This document shows, one piece after another, positions 7,678 to 17,157 of a stretch of 60,019 nucleotides of DNA; position 1 is the stretch's first letter, and each line of letters begins with the position of its first letter. Below the pieces are notes generated by a model, which had not been told where the DNA came from, did no database searches, and saw only the letters and a list, made by a program, of their open reading frames with translations. The stretch comes from Nitrososphaeraceae archaeon (GTDB lineage Archaea > Thermoproteota > Nitrososphaeria > Nitrososphaerales > Nitrososphaeraceae), in NCBI GenBank assembly GCA_013114725.1, contig QCWD01000002.1, positions 1 to 60,019 on the forward strand. Direction: 5' to 3'. Both the position numbers and the translations under genes were made by a program.

Positions 7678-8178
7678 ATGTTTGATATTTACTCTATTTT
7701 ACAATTATTTTTGCTTGGCATTACTAGCGGTGCTGTTTCGACTACCGTGATGTCGATATTTGAGATAATACCATGGAAGCGGTGGGGAATTGAGGGAGTG
7801 TATGAATGGCATGAAAATCAGATACTTGTTAAAAAATATTTCAAAGATATCTTTTCCAGAGAAGATACATTAAATTTCAAGGGAATATTTTTGCTACATT
7901 ATATAAACGGAATACTAGGATCTATAACTTATGTTTTTTTGATTTGGTATCTTATTGAAGGAGGAATGATTGGAGATAGTTTTTCTAATTTGTTTATGGC
8001 AGGAATTGTGTATGCTATCTTTTTATGGGCGGTAACTTTATTTCCGATTCACAAACCGATAACTGGACGAGACCCTTTAAAGCATCCATTAGGATACGGC
8101 CCTCTTTTTTATAGTCTTACAGGTCATTTCATTTACGCTATAGTGCTTAGTATATGGGTATGGGTATTTATTTTGTAG
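7678..8178 (+). CDS. Four-span membrane protein of unknown function
   Basis: 166 aa from the ATG at 7678 (a TTG at 7645 would add 11 polar residues and is less convincing). Membrane segments are at about residues 4-24, 68-88, 98-120 and 142-164, with a cytoplasmic loop containing WHENQILVKKYFKDIF and a conserved-looking HKPITGRDPLKHPLGYG loop before the last segment. No family is recognised. The stop lies 15 nt before the SDR-like gene, so the two are probably translated from one transcript. Confidence 0.6.
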   Translation: MFDIYSILQLFLLGITSGAVSTTVMSIFEIIPWKRWGIEGVYEWHENQILVKKYFKDIFSREDTLNFKGIFLLHYINGILGSITYVFLIWYLIEGGMIGDSFSNLFMAGIVYAIFLWAVTLFPIHKPITGRDPLKHPLGYGPLFYSLTGHFIYAIVLSIWVWVFIL

Positions 8179-8193
8179 GAAGGAATAGGATGT

Positions 8194-9564
8194 ATGAAGA
8201 TGAAAGAAGATAGTGATAAATTGAGGATATTGGTTACCGGGGCAACCGGTTTTATTGGAAGTAGATTAGTAAAAAGATTACTTGCTTCCCACGATTACAA
8301 AGTAGTATGCATGTCCAGAAATCCATCGGAAGTTGATGAACTGTTCCAAACTACGGGCGAGATTTTAGAAGTTGTTAAAGCCAATGCTTTGAATTATTCT
8401 GAGCTTGTGCAGGCACTTAAAGGAGTGGATATTGCATATTATCTAATTCATTCTATGGAAGGCTCCTCTAAGGATTGGAAAAAATTTGCGGAACGTGACA
8501 GAATTGCAGCAGAAAATTTTGCCAAGGCAGCATCAGAGAATCATGTTAAAAGAATAATCTATTTGAGTGGACTGACTTTTCCAAAGGAAGAAAATTTGTC
8601 TGAACATATGAGAAGCAGAAGAGAGGTCGGAGAGATTTTGAAAAAATCAACTGCAAAAGTTACAATCTTTAGAGCTGCTGTGATATTAGGACAGGGAGGA
8701 GGTTCTTTTCAGATGCTACAACATCTGGTCGAGAGACTTCCAGTGATGATATGTCCAAAATGGATTTCCACCAAATCACAACCCATATATGTTGATGATG
8801 TGGTTACATATTTGATAAAGGCCGTAGAGGTTCCAGAAACTATAGGCAGGGAATTTGATATTGGAGGTCCGGAGATATTAAGCTATTATGAGATGATGAA
8901 AAGATATGCAAAAATACTGAACAAATCTTTGAAAATTGTAATTATACCAGTTTTGACTCCGAGACTATCGTCGTATTGGATTGACCTGATAACTCCGATA
9001 AAGGCGTCCCTTGCAAGGCCGTTGATTGACAGTTTAAAACATGAAGCGGTGGTATACGATAATTCAATTCAAAAGATAGTTCCAATAGAATTGAAGGGAT
9101 TTGAAGATTCTATTAGTTCTGCAATTAAGGAAGGAAAAAGGATTAAAAAAGTTATCAAAAAACAAAAGACTTCAGAATCGATAAACAAGAAAATTCTGAT
9201 AATTTCGTTGATAGCATTAGCTGTTGTAGGTGCAACCTACTACTTTATTGATGATCGTAATGATGTCTACGAGCCCATTTGGCTTGTATTATCAGGACTG
9301 TGGTATTTTGGAATAGCGGTTTCGTTATTTTTTGTTAAAAATGGTGCAAGGCTTGGTTCTATGATAGCAGGCATACTGGGATGGATGACACTTGCTTTTT
9401 GGCTTGTTGATAATATCTATTTGATCGATAAAGATTCAGCAATTGTTTCAGAAGCACCAAATATAGTGATGACGATAAGAAATTTTGTTGGAGCGGTGGT
9501 AGCATCACTGGTAATTGCGTCATCTCACAATCTGTTTCACAAAATAAGATTGTTGTCTATATGA
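8194..9564 (+). CDS. NAD(P)-binding atypical SDR fused to a four-span membrane domain
   Basis: Residues about 10-300 form an extended/atypical SDR of the NDUFA9/NmrA-like type: nucleotide motif VTGATGFIGSRLVKRLL, VDIAYYLIHSMEG, RIIYLSGLTFP, VTIFRAAVILGQGG and the late PIYVDDVVTYLIKAVE. Residues about 328-456 add four hydrophobic segments (for example ILIISLIALAVVGATYYF). The classic YxxxK pair is not evident, so it may bind a dinucleotide for a non-dehydrogenase role such as quinone or lipid chemistry at the membrane (inference). The Shine-Dalgarno-like GGAAGGAATAGG precedes the ATG at 8194. Confidence 0.75.
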   Translation: MKMKEDSDKLRILVTGATGFIGSRLVKRLLASHDYKVVCMSRNPSEVDELFQTTGEILEVVKANALNYSELVQALKGVDIAYYLIHSMEGSSKDWKKFAERDRIAAENFAKAASENHVKRIIYLSGLTFPKEENLSEHMRSRREVGEILKKSTAKVTIFRAAVILGQGGGSFQMLQHLVERLPVMICPKWISTKSQPIYVDDVVTYLIKAVEVPETIGREFDIGGPEILSYYEMMKRYAKILNKSLKIVIIPVLTPRLSSYWIDLITPIKASLARPLIDSLKHEAVVYDNSIQKIVPIELKGFEDSISSAIKEGKRIKKVIKKQKTSESINKKILIISLIALAVVGATYYFIDDRNDVYEPIWLVLSGLWYFGIAVSLFFVKNGARLGSMIAGILGWMTLAFWLVDNIYLIDKDSAIVSEAPNIVMTIRNFVGAVVASLVIASSHNLFHKIRLLSI

Positions 9565-9667
9565 AAATAGTTATGACAATAAGGAAAAATTGATATTATT
9601 GATGATAAGAGATATTAGATTAAAAAGAATGTTCATTATTGTTATAATTTGAGAACGAGTGACAACT

Positions 9668-9895
9668 ATGAGTGAATATATTATCCTATGTGGATTGATA
9701 GTAGACCTTATTGGCGCTATACTGATGTATTATGGAAAAATATTTCGAAGCTCTGAAACCATAGAACAAATGTCCAAACACAGTGACCATGAAATTAGAC
9801 ATAGAATATTTGAAACAAAGTTGGCGAGAATAGGAGCAATTTTTTTAATTATTGGTTTTGGTATCCAGATAATAGGATATATTGTAAGATATTAA
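9668..9895 (+). CDS. Small two-span membrane protein
   Basis: 75 aa from the ATG at 9668; an in-frame GTG at 9659 would add three residues. Membrane segments lie at about residues 3-22 and 52-73, joined by a charged loop, KHSDHEIRHRIFETKLAR. No family is recognised. It is co-directional with the SDR fusion gene, about 100 nt downstream of it. Confidence 0.5.
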   Translation: MSEYIILCGLIVDLIGAILMYYGKIFRSSETIEQMSKHSDHEIRHRIFETKLARIGAIFLIIGFGIQIIGYIVRY

Positions 9896-10078
9896 AATTC
9901 AGTACATTATCAATATAATTCCTAATTTAAGCAAAATATTGTTGTATAATAAAAAACTTTCAACGGTTACATGTATTTCCACAACTTTATTGTTTACTTT
10001 GCAGAAATAGATTTTTTACCAAAGATAGATAAATTTTAGGTGAAAGTTTCAAGGAATATGAATTATAATTATAAGAAG

Positions 10079-10798
10079 GTTCTGTTAAGTTAATTTCAAT
10101 TCGCCTCATAATTCTATTTTGAATTTATTATTTTTAGTATCGTTGTACATTGAAACAAAGAAGGATATCCAATTGTAAATGTGTACTAAATTACAGTCTT
10201 TTTTCACACATTGGTAGTAATCATCAAAACCTTCAATTCTGTCTTTTAGGTACTGGTTTACTCTTTTGATGATGCTTTTTTCATACGGTGAGTGTAGATA
10301 GTGTTTTAGTCCCAATGCAATGCAGGCCTCAGGGTACCAAATACCTCCATCAGAATAAATAGGATGTTTTCCATATTTGCTAATCAAAGATTCAATGAAT
10401 TGCGCTGCAACAAGCATATTTCTACGCTCAGATCTTTAGTTAAAAGATTCCGAGGATAGAATGATTTACTGGTTCAGTAGCAATCCACAGATAGTAGTGT
10501 TTCCAGCCAATCTTTTTTGACAAAAATTCATAAATGATAAATACAGATCTTACTTTACGTCTATAGACAGTACCGGATCAAAAACGTTGTACCCAGTTCC
10601 AGATAGACACGTAACTTTGTTTACCATCAGAAAAAATAGATAATGCTTTACTGGTATTTCGTAAACTCAGACCCAAAAAAATAGATACAAAGAGTACATT
10701 ACTACTATTGTGGATGTTCTATTTCGTTCAAATCTAATAGCCATAGATTAGAAATAGGACATTCACAGCTATAGATCTTTCGTTAAATTAACAGAAAC
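10079..10798 (-). mobile_element. Degenerate IS6-like insertion sequence, copy 1
   Basis: About 720 bp bounded by imperfect terminal inverted repeats: TTCTGTTAAGTTAA at the left (from 10080) and the complement of TTCTGTTAATTTAA at the right (to about 10797). The transposase lies on the minus strand. Fragments include [31 protein letters not shown] and YSDGGIWYPEACIALGLKHY, which match archaeal IS6/ISH-type DDE transposases. No target duplication was seen. Sequence relatives lie at 30549-31243 and 59800-59934. Confidence 0.8.
10106..10741 (-). pseudogene. Inactive DDE transposase (IS6/IS240 type)
   Basis: The only long open part (10106-10417, 103 codons) is the C-terminal third, with the YSDGG motif holding the second catalytic Asp. 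The third catalytic residue is Lys (SIIKRVNQYL) where the family has Glu. Upstream, the expected first Asp is Tyr (VFIIYEF), the frame has a stop after WNWVQRF, and a frameshift with stop codons follows NHSILGIF near 10430-10445. The protein cannot be active. Confidence 0.8.
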
Positions 10799-11019
10799 AT
10801 TATCTGATCATCGATCATAATACACTGTAGTATATAGAGTGGGACCTAATAAAGAACCGTTTTTGGAATGTAGTCAATGGTTTACGTTGTAATATTGTTA
10901 CTAAAAAAAAGATTCAAATTCTATTAGGTGATAAGAGATATAACTTTTTTTAAATCAAAATGACGAAGTTTTTAATTGTACAAATTAATGTTTATATTAA
11001 ATCAAATTAAAGAGATATT

Positions 11020-11481
11020 CTATAAACTATATTTCCTGATGGATTTTTTAGTTACCTTATCAATATTTATAGGATCTGGATTTTCAAATATCTGATCACC
11101 GCAATATTTCATAGAGAACAATGCCATTTGTTCCAATATTGGCTGTAATGCCTTTCCCTTCTCAGTCAAGTAATATTCTATTCTTATTGGAGTTTCATTG
11201 TATACCTGACGTTTTATTATCCCTTCCTTTTCCATCTCTTTTAGTCGTATCGATAAAGTTTTGGGATTTATCTCCTCGATAGAATTTAAAAATTCATTGA
11301 ATCTTTTTTGTTTTAGAAAAATCATGTTACGCAATATTAAAGATGTAAATTTTTTACCAATTATGTTGAATGTGTTAAAAACTGGGCAACATTTACATTT
11401 CATGCCTTCTATTATAATTGACGGATTATCATTTTCTAATTTTTTAAAGGTTTTAGACTCTAACACTCTTTGTTCTGTCAA
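11020..11481 (-). CDS. HxlR-family winged-helix transcriptional regulator
   Basis: 153 aa. The HxlR core runs from about residue 29: KCKCCPVFNTFNIIGKKFTS, LILRNMIFLKQKRFNEFLNS, INPKTLSIRLKEMEKEGII, and the wing YNETPIRIEYYLTEKGKALQ. The family represses or activates divergent genes, often sensing electrophiles or oxidants through N-terminal cysteines. Here three cysteines cluster (CKCC), which could sense thiol stress or metal (inference). It is divergent from the Cys-rich gene at 11571 over an operator array that begins at its own start codon, so autoregulation is likely. Confidence 0.88.
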   Translation of the reverse strand: MTEQRVLESKTFKKLENDNPSIIIEGMKCKCCPVFNTFNIIGKKFTSLILRNMIFLKQKRFNEFLNSIEEINPKTLSIRLKEMEKEGIIKRQVYNETPIRIEYYLTEKGKALQPILEQMALFSMKYCGDQIFENPDPINIDKVTKKSIRKYSL

Positions 11482-11564
11482 CTTACCAGTATTTCACCTA
11501 CTTACCGTTTTTCCACTTACTAATTTATATACTTACCTTTCTATAGTATCTTACACAAGGTAAG
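11482..11564. promoter_or_regulatory. CTTACC operator array between HxlR and the Cys-rich gene
   Basis: The box CTTACC or CTTACT occurs at 11482, 11501, 11516 and 11532 (steps of 19, 15 and 16 nt), and its complement GGTAAG at 11559-11564. The last two form ACTTACC...GGTAAGT facing arms. Such multiple half-sites between a divergent regulator and target suit a dimeric winged-helix factor. The array covers essentially the whole 89-nt spacer. Confidence 0.7.
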
Positions 11565-11570
11565 TATGAT

Positions 11571-11963
11571 ATGAAAGAAAATCAATGTGAATCAAATTGT
11601 TCAATTCATGAATCGACAAATGCATATACAGACGATAGTAGTAGTAATGCCTGCGGATGTGAATGTGGATGTGAAAATACAAACAATAACGATAACTGTC
11701 ATTGTTGTAGTACAGACCCAGTTAATGCTGCAAAATCGCTATTGGAAAGTTCCTTTTTTGCTGCACTAAAAGAAGTACATGTGGAAAAATTAAAAAAGTT
11801 AATTGAAAAAGAATGGGGAAGTACAATTGACAAAGGAGTGGAACTAACCTTTAGAGTAATGGAAAAACAATGGCAGTCATCTATATCAAAATCAGTTGCA
11901 AATAAAGAGTTCTACAGTGAACTAGAGAAAATATTCGCCTCTGGCAAACCAACTAGTAAATAA
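11571..11963 (+). CDS. Cysteine-rich small protein, likely target of the HxlR regulator
   Basis: 130 aa. The first 48 residues carry ten cysteines (two in the first ten residues, then CGCECGC, then CHCC), suggesting metal or thiol chemistry, like a short metallothionein-type tail. The rest is a charged helical domain (residues about 53-130, for example LKKLIEKEWGSTIDKGVELT) with no cysteine. No family is recognised. The ATG at 11571 is 6 nt after the last operator box, so a leaderless transcript is likely. A hairpin terminator follows. Confidence 0.7.
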   Translation: MKENQCESNCSIHESTNAYTDDSSSNACGCECGCENTNNNDNCHCCSTDPVNAAKSLLESSFFAALKEVHVEKLKKLIEKEWGSTIDKGVELTFRVMEKQWQSSISKSVANKEFYSELEKIFASGKPTSK

Positions 11964-11974
11964 ATAAAAAATTA

Positions 11975-11994
11975 ACAGCAATATTTGTTGCTGT
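11975..11994 (+). terminator. Hairpin terminator of the Cys-rich gene
   Basis: ACAGCAA (11975-11981) pairs with TTGCTGT (11988-11994) around a 6-nt loop, followed by ACCCCTTATTTTTT. It starts 12 nt after the stop codon. Confidence 0.6.
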
Positions 11995-12383
11995 ACCCCT
12001 TATTTTTTAAAATTGATATAGCCAAGATCATATACGTGTAGGTAATTCGCACAAGATAAAACAATACATAGGGACGACAAACTATGATAACAGAATAAGA
12101 GAAATACAGATTCAAAACAACAGAATTTTCCTCATTTACTTAGATTTAATCAGATGAGGTAAAGCATTTGGAATATACAAACAATATTGAAAACCAAAAC
12201 ACGATTAGCAATAAAAATAAGGTATGTGTTAGAAAATGTAAAAACAATTGTGGTTTCTATCCCTATTGAGTGTGATGGCTTATTAGAAATAAAGGTACAC
12301 CATCACAGACCTTTCATTACTTTAATAGAACTTAATTTTTTATTAAAATAACAATCAAATACGATCATTTATTACATTGACCT
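11995..12383. other. Intergenic stretch with two inverted repeats
   Basis: This gap of 389 nt holds no convincing gene. TGTGATGG (12271-12278) and CCATCACA (12300-12307) form a perfect 8-bp stem with a 21-nt loop. CCTCAT...ATGAGG lies near 12131-12160. The function is unknown: these could be leader RNA structure of the glycosyltransferase gene or relics of a mobile element. Confidence 0.35.
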
Positions 12384-13496
12384 ATGAAAATTCTCCATTT
12401 ATCACATTCTACACTAGAGGATTGGAGGATAATTAAATCAGCTATATCCTCATCCAAATTTGATAACGATGTTTACTTTTGTGGGATGAAATCATTTTCT
12501 TATCCAAATATATTCAAAAAACAATATCAAGTAATTTGGACGGCAAAGGCCAGATGGGGAATACCATATTACTGGTATGCAGTAAAAAAACAGATAAAAA
12601 AAATTTTAGACGAGCTTAGACCAGACATAATTCATGCGCATAACATTTATGCTGCCAAGATGGCATCCGAATTTGATATTCCATTTGTATATAATGACCA
12701 TGAACATTGGATTAAATATGCAAAAATAATTGCGGAAGTAAGTAAATCCAAAAATGAAACAAACAAAATAAAAAGTGTTTTACGAAAGGGGTTAAAACAA
12801 TATGGAATATACTTATGTGCAAAATGGGAGAAAGAAATATTGTCTAAAAATCCCACAATTACGGTATCAGATAGAATTGCAAATGACCTAAAGGACTTGG
12901 TGAAAACATCCAAGATATTTGTTATTCCAAATTTTCCTCAGAAGCAGGAAATAGTGGATTTATTACCCCCTAAACTTTCCAAAGAAATTTCATGTGTATA
13001 CCAAGGAAGAGATGGATATAATATTGATTTTTTACCTCATAAAAATTTTGATGGGCTAATAGAATTTTTTCAAAATAATGATTTAGGTGAGCTGACCTTT
13101 GTAGGATGGAAGAATGGATCTACGGATAAGATAAAATATACGGGTTTACTTTCCAGAAAAGAAATGTTTTTAGCTATGGCACAACATTCAATAGGTTTGC
13201 TCCCATGGCACAAACATTGGTCACATTATTATTTAAATCCCAATAAAGCTTTTGAATATGCGCATTCAGGATCATTCCTGATATGTACCTCTTCACTAGA
13301 AACTGTTAAAGATATTTTAAAGGATAATTGTGATACTATTGAAAATTACAATGATTTAAAATCAAAATTATTATACTACAAACAAAATCTTAATGAACTT
13401 TATTCAAAAAGATTAAAAATATATGAATTTGCAAGAAAGAACTTGATATGGGAAAATTATGAAGATAATATAAAAATGGCATATAATGCGATATGA
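12384..13496 (+). CDS. Glycosyltransferase, GT-B fold (family 4-like)
   Basis: 370 aa. The N-terminal Rossmann half begins MKILHLSHSTLEDWRI and includes LRPDIIHAHNIYAAKMASEF and YNDHEHW. The linker region has TITVSDRIANDLKD and IFVIPNFPQ. The C-terminal donor half has GELTFVGWKNGS, KYTGLLSRKEMFLAMAQHSI, GLLPW and PNKAFEYAHSGSFLICTSS, which replaces the usual EX7E region. It probably transfers a sugar for surface glycans or glycoproteins; donor and acceptor are unknown. It is isolated, with no other surface-polysaccharide genes beside it. Confidence 0.85.
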   Translation: MKILHLSHSTLEDWRIIKSAISSSKFDNDVYFCGMKSFSYPNIFKKQYQVIWTAKARWGIPYYWYAVKKQIKKILDELRPDIIHAHNIYAAKMASEFDIPFVYNDHEHWIKYAKIIAEVSKSKNETNKIKSVLRKGLKQYGIYLCAKWEKEILSKNPTITVSDRIANDLKDLVKTSKIFVIPNFPQKQEIVDLLPPKLSKEISCVYQGRDGYNIDFLPHKNFDGLIEFFQNNDLGELTFVGWKNGSTDKIKYTGLLSRKEMFLAMAQHSIGLLPWHKHWSHYYLNPNKAFEYAHSGSFLICTSSLETVKDILKDNCDTIENYNDLKSKLLYYKQNLNELYSKRLKIYEFARKNLIWENYEDNIKMAYNAI

Positions 13497-13667
13497 TGGT
13501 ATGAATAGATTTTGAATCATATAAGTCATGATGATATTCTTGCGTGCCCTGCCTTCTTTCGATAGTATTTGAACAGTTATAGATCTTGTTTTATCCGAAT
13601 CTAAAAGTTACGTCTAAAAATATGTTTAGAATTAGAAGAAAAAATCATCTTCAATTAATAGAACCGG

Positions 13668-16600
13668 TTATGATATAGAGATATTGATTTTGCGCCCGTC
13701 CAGGTCAATAGTTTTGTATTCCACACGGTCAATCAATTCTTTGCTAAATTGAATTGTTTTTACTCTAACAAGATATTTTAGTTCATCGACCATTGAAGAA
13801 AGATAGGTTATATCTTCGGTATCTAAATCGGAAATATAAGCGTCGGAAAGAATCTCGGTGGGATTATATGATTTTTCCTTTCGTAGTTGTTGCAAATTTC
13901 TGGCAATATCTCGTAGAAATCCTTTCATTATTAATTCTTTGTTCCTTTCAATAGGTACAAATATAACAATATCCATGCTATCTGCTACAACAAAACCACC
14001 AGAAGCATCAATTGAAAAATCGAGATCATCTACAGATAAAGATATATTTTTATTTCCACCATATTCAAGATTATAAATATTGTTTTCGGTCAAATTCTGA
14101 AGCAATGTCAATCTATCTATTTTTTCAAAAGCATCAGAAACCAAATTTATATCAGCTCTGGCCCGGGGTGCAATTTTTTTCCGATTCAAGGAAACAACAG
14201 GAGATACTGGTAAATTATTATCAAGAAGATTGATTATTTTATTGGGTATATTAGTCACAGAAATTGGAATGATGCGAAGTTTTTCAGAATTAAGTTGATT
14301 TTTTAACAATTCTTGAAATTTGTTGTAATTAAATGATTTTGTATCGTTGATACAAATTATTATCTCTTCTATTGGCCATCGTCTTTTTAATTGGGCCTTC
14401 ATACGTGCAGAATTAGCCAGAGAGATAATTTCCTGAAACAAATTCATATCATCTTCAAGAGAAACGTCAACAAAAGATGGTTGGGTTTTAGGCCAAGTCT
14501 CAGATAGAATACTTTCTTTATTTTTGAAAGAATTTATATAAAGAAATTCTGTGATAAACGGACTGACAGGATGTAACATAACATCTATGCAAAAAAGTAC
14601 ATGGGATAAAATCGAGTATATTGTAAGTCTTCTATTTAGTTTTAACGGATCGTCAGACCATATTTCATGTCGGGTATAAGGAATATAAGTTTGACTAACA
14701 TCATTGATAATAATATCCTCCAACATCTTTGTTGCTTCATGAAATTTACATTTATCAAATGCATGTGTTACTTTTGTTATACAATTATTTAGTCTTGATA
14801 AAATCCATAAATCAACCGATTCCAGTAGTTTGTTTTCAATCAACCAATCGATATTATGGATTTTAAAATCAAAATTGTCCAAAACACTATTTTGATTAAG
14901 ATAAATGTGAATATAGTACAAAGTGCTCAAAATCTGATATGTTCTGGATTTCATCTCCTTTAGGCTGAAATTAAGTGATTCAATTGGTGAAGATTTCCAC
15001 ATAAAATAAAAACGTATTAAATCTACCGGATTATCTTCTAAGAGGGTAATAGCATCTAAAACATTCCCAGCACTTTTACTCATCTTGTTTCCATTTTCAT
15101 CAAGAACATGACCCTGAAATAAAAAAGATTTAAATGGAGAGATTGGTTCCTGGTTATAAATTACATTTTCCATTAATAATGTATAAGCCCAACCTCGTGT
15201 TTGATCGATGCCTTCGGTTAAAAATGCGGCAGGAATTAAACTTTCATATTCATGATCTTGTAATGAAGATAACGGAGCCGCACCGCTATTATGCCATGTA
15301 TCTAATACAAATTGTTCTCTATGCATTATATGACCACATTTCCGACAGTTTATGATTAATTCATCAATCCACGGTCTATGTAATTCAAAATCTTCTGGAA
15401 TAGGATTCTTGATTCGTTTTAAAATTTCGTTTTTTGACCATAATAATTCCTTAATATTACATACTGGACAAACCCAGATAGGCAGTGGTGTTCCCCATAA
15501 CCGTTCTCTAGAAATACACCATGGAACCTTTTCTTTTATAATTTCCAAGAATCTGTTTCGTGGAGCTTCAAAATAGTAGTCAACTTTCGATGCAGCATCT
15601 AATGGTTTGTCACCTAATTTATCGATCATATAAAAGTATTCTCTTCTTGCAAGCCATACAAGTTTGTGATGAGACCTCCAACATGTAGGATACGAATGTT
15701 TGATCTTACCAATTTTAACAGTACTTCTCAAGTCACTCATAAGTTCAACTACTTTTTCATCCGCATCTCTAACAAACATGCCTTTAAATATTTCACCTGC
15801 ATCTTCAGTAAATTTTACTTTATCATCTATAGGCACATAAATCGGGATTTTGCGTTCGATAGCTATTTTAAAGTCTTCTTCTCCATTTGCAGGAGATAAA
15901 TGAACTAATCCACTCCCAGTAGAAATGTCGACAAAATCTTCAGCCACTACAAAATGTATTAAACCTTGATTCGCATATTCGGCAAGTTTTGGAATATATT
16001 CAAGTAACGGATGAATGTATTTTTTTCCGTCCAGATCATTTCCATTTACTAACTGTACTATTTCGTATTTTTCTATGTCAAGTTCTTTTATTAGATCATT
16101 TAATCTATTTTCTCCAATTACCCATATTTCATTACCAATTTTTACATATGCATATTTGGCTGAAGGATTGACCCCAATTAATTCATCAGTTATTAATGTA
16201 AATGGCATTGTTGTCCAAACTATTAGAAATATATTTTTTTCATCACTTAATTTGACTTTATAGTAAAAAGATGGATCTGATACAATTTCGTATCCTTGAT
16301 TTACCTCTGCATTACTCAGTGAAGTTTGACATGAAGGACAAAAAGCAACTACTCTGAACCACTCTTTTAGAATACCGCTGTCCCAGGCCTTTTTCAAATA
16401 CCTCCATTCTCTTTCAATATAATTATCAGTAAAAGTCCAGTAGCTATTTTGATAATCAAAGGACATTCCCAATAATTTATCCATATTTATCCACTTTGCA
16501 TGATACTTGTTGACAATTTTTTTGCAAGTTTCTACAATAGTCCTGATGCCAACTTTTTGTACATTTTCTGTCTTGCTTCCAGTTAATCCCAACTCCTTTT

Positions 16601-16877
16601 CTGCCTGCAATTCTACGGGTAGACCCTGTGTGTCCCATCCAGGCCTAAAAACAATATTTCTCTTTTGAAGTATATTAAAACGGTGCCATAAATCCTTGAT
16701 AATCCTACCCCGTAAATGACCTGCATGTGGGTCTCCGTTCATAGTGGGAGGACCGTCAATATATCCGATGAGATTTGTTGTAAAACTTTTTTTTAGGTCC
16801 TCTATGTTGATAGAGGTTAATTGATAATTACGAATGAAATTTTCAATTGATTTTGGATCAAACTTGTCACTAATCAT
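13668..16877 (-). CDS. ileS: Isoleucyl-tRNA synthetase
   Basis: A class I aminoacyl-tRNA synthetase that charges tRNA-Ile. At 1069 aa it is the normal archaeal/eukaryotic-type length. The HIGH box is HAGH (residues 51-54) inside YIDGPPTMNGDPHAGHLRG. Next come FRPGWDTQGLPVELQAEKEL, the editing (CP1) domain with VWTTMPFTLITDELIGVNP, and a zinc-type CPSCQ and CPVCN pair. KMSKSAGNV is near residue 600. An anticodon-binding domain and a long C-terminal extension follow. The ATG at 16877 gives the usual N-terminus. It is monocistronic. Confidence 0.97.
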   Translation of the reverse strand: MISDKFDPKSIENFIRNYQLTSINIEDLKKSFTTNLIGYIDGPPTMNGDPHAGHLRGRIIKDLWHRFNILQKRNIVFRPGWDTQGLPVELQAEKELGLTGSKTENVQKVGIRTIVETCKKIVNKYHAKWINMDKLLGMSFDYQNSYWTFTDNYIEREWRYLKKAWDSGILKEWFRVVAFCPSCQTSLSNAEVNQGYEIVSDPSFYYKVKLSDEKNIFLIVWTTMPFTLITDELIGVNPSAKYAYVKIGNEIWVIGENRLNDLIKELDIEKYEIVQLVNGNDLDGKKYIHPLLEYIPKLAEYANQGLIHFVVAEDFVDISTGSGLVHLSPANGEEDFKIAIERKIPIYVPIDDKVKFTEDAGEIFKGMFVRDADEKVVELMSDLRSTVKIGKIKHSYPTCWRSHHKLVWLARREYFYMIDKLGDKPLDAASKVDYYFEAPRNRFLEIIKEKVPWCISRERLWGTPLPIWVCPVCNIKELLWSKNEILKRIKNPIPEDFELHRPWIDELIINCRKCGHIMHREQFVLDTWHNSGAAPLSSLQDHEYESLIPAAFLTEGIDQTRGWAYTLLMENVIYNQEPISPFKSFLFQGHVLDENGNKMSKSAGNVLDAITLLEDNPVDLIRFYFMWKSSPIESLNFSLKEMKSRTYQILSTLYYIHIYLNQNSVLDNFDFKIHNIDWLIENKLLESVDLWILSRLNNCITKVTHAFDKCKFHEATKMLEDIIINDVSQTYIPYTRHEIWSDDPLKLNRRLTIYSILSHVLFCIDVMLHPVSPFITEFLYINSFKNKESILSETWPKTQPSFVDVSLEDDMNLFQEIISLANSARMKAQLKRRWPIEEIIICINDTKSFNYNKFQELLKNQLNSEKLRIIPISVTNIPNKIINLLDNNLPVSPVVSLNRKKIAPRARADINLVSDAFEKIDRLTLLQNLTENNIYNLEYGGNKNISLSVDDLDFSIDASGGFVVADSMDIVIFVPIERNKELIMKGFLRDIARNLQQLRKEKSYNPTEILSDAYISDLDTEDITYLSSMVDELKYLVRVKTIQFSKELIDRVEYKTIDLDGRKINISIS

Positions 16878-17157
16878 TTAGTCTTTATTCACGAAAGTGT
16901 TCTAATTGGCCGTCTTTATATTTTTGGATATTGGTTAGTAAATAAGAATACTATTTGAAAAAATATTTCAGATTTTGGTGATGCTATTTAAATCTTGATT
17001 TGATAATGACTTCAACGTTAGTTTGGAAAAGATTATTTTTATTTTAGAAAACAGGAAAAAGTAGTAAATATTTCACCTAAAGTGATCGCTATTACTGCAA
17101 TTATGTCAAAAACGTTAAGTTTATCGCCAGTAAACAATCATAATAACTAGAAATATT

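Noticed and set aside
10106-10417. Treating the 103-codon frame as an intact small gene
   Set aside because: It is the C-terminal third of a DDE transposase inside a degenerate IS, with the catalytic Glu changed to Lys.
13570-13590. ACAGTTATAGATCTT as a fourth IS end
   Set aside because: It matches the IS end for about 14 bases, but similarity stops at once on both sides, so chance cannot be excluded.
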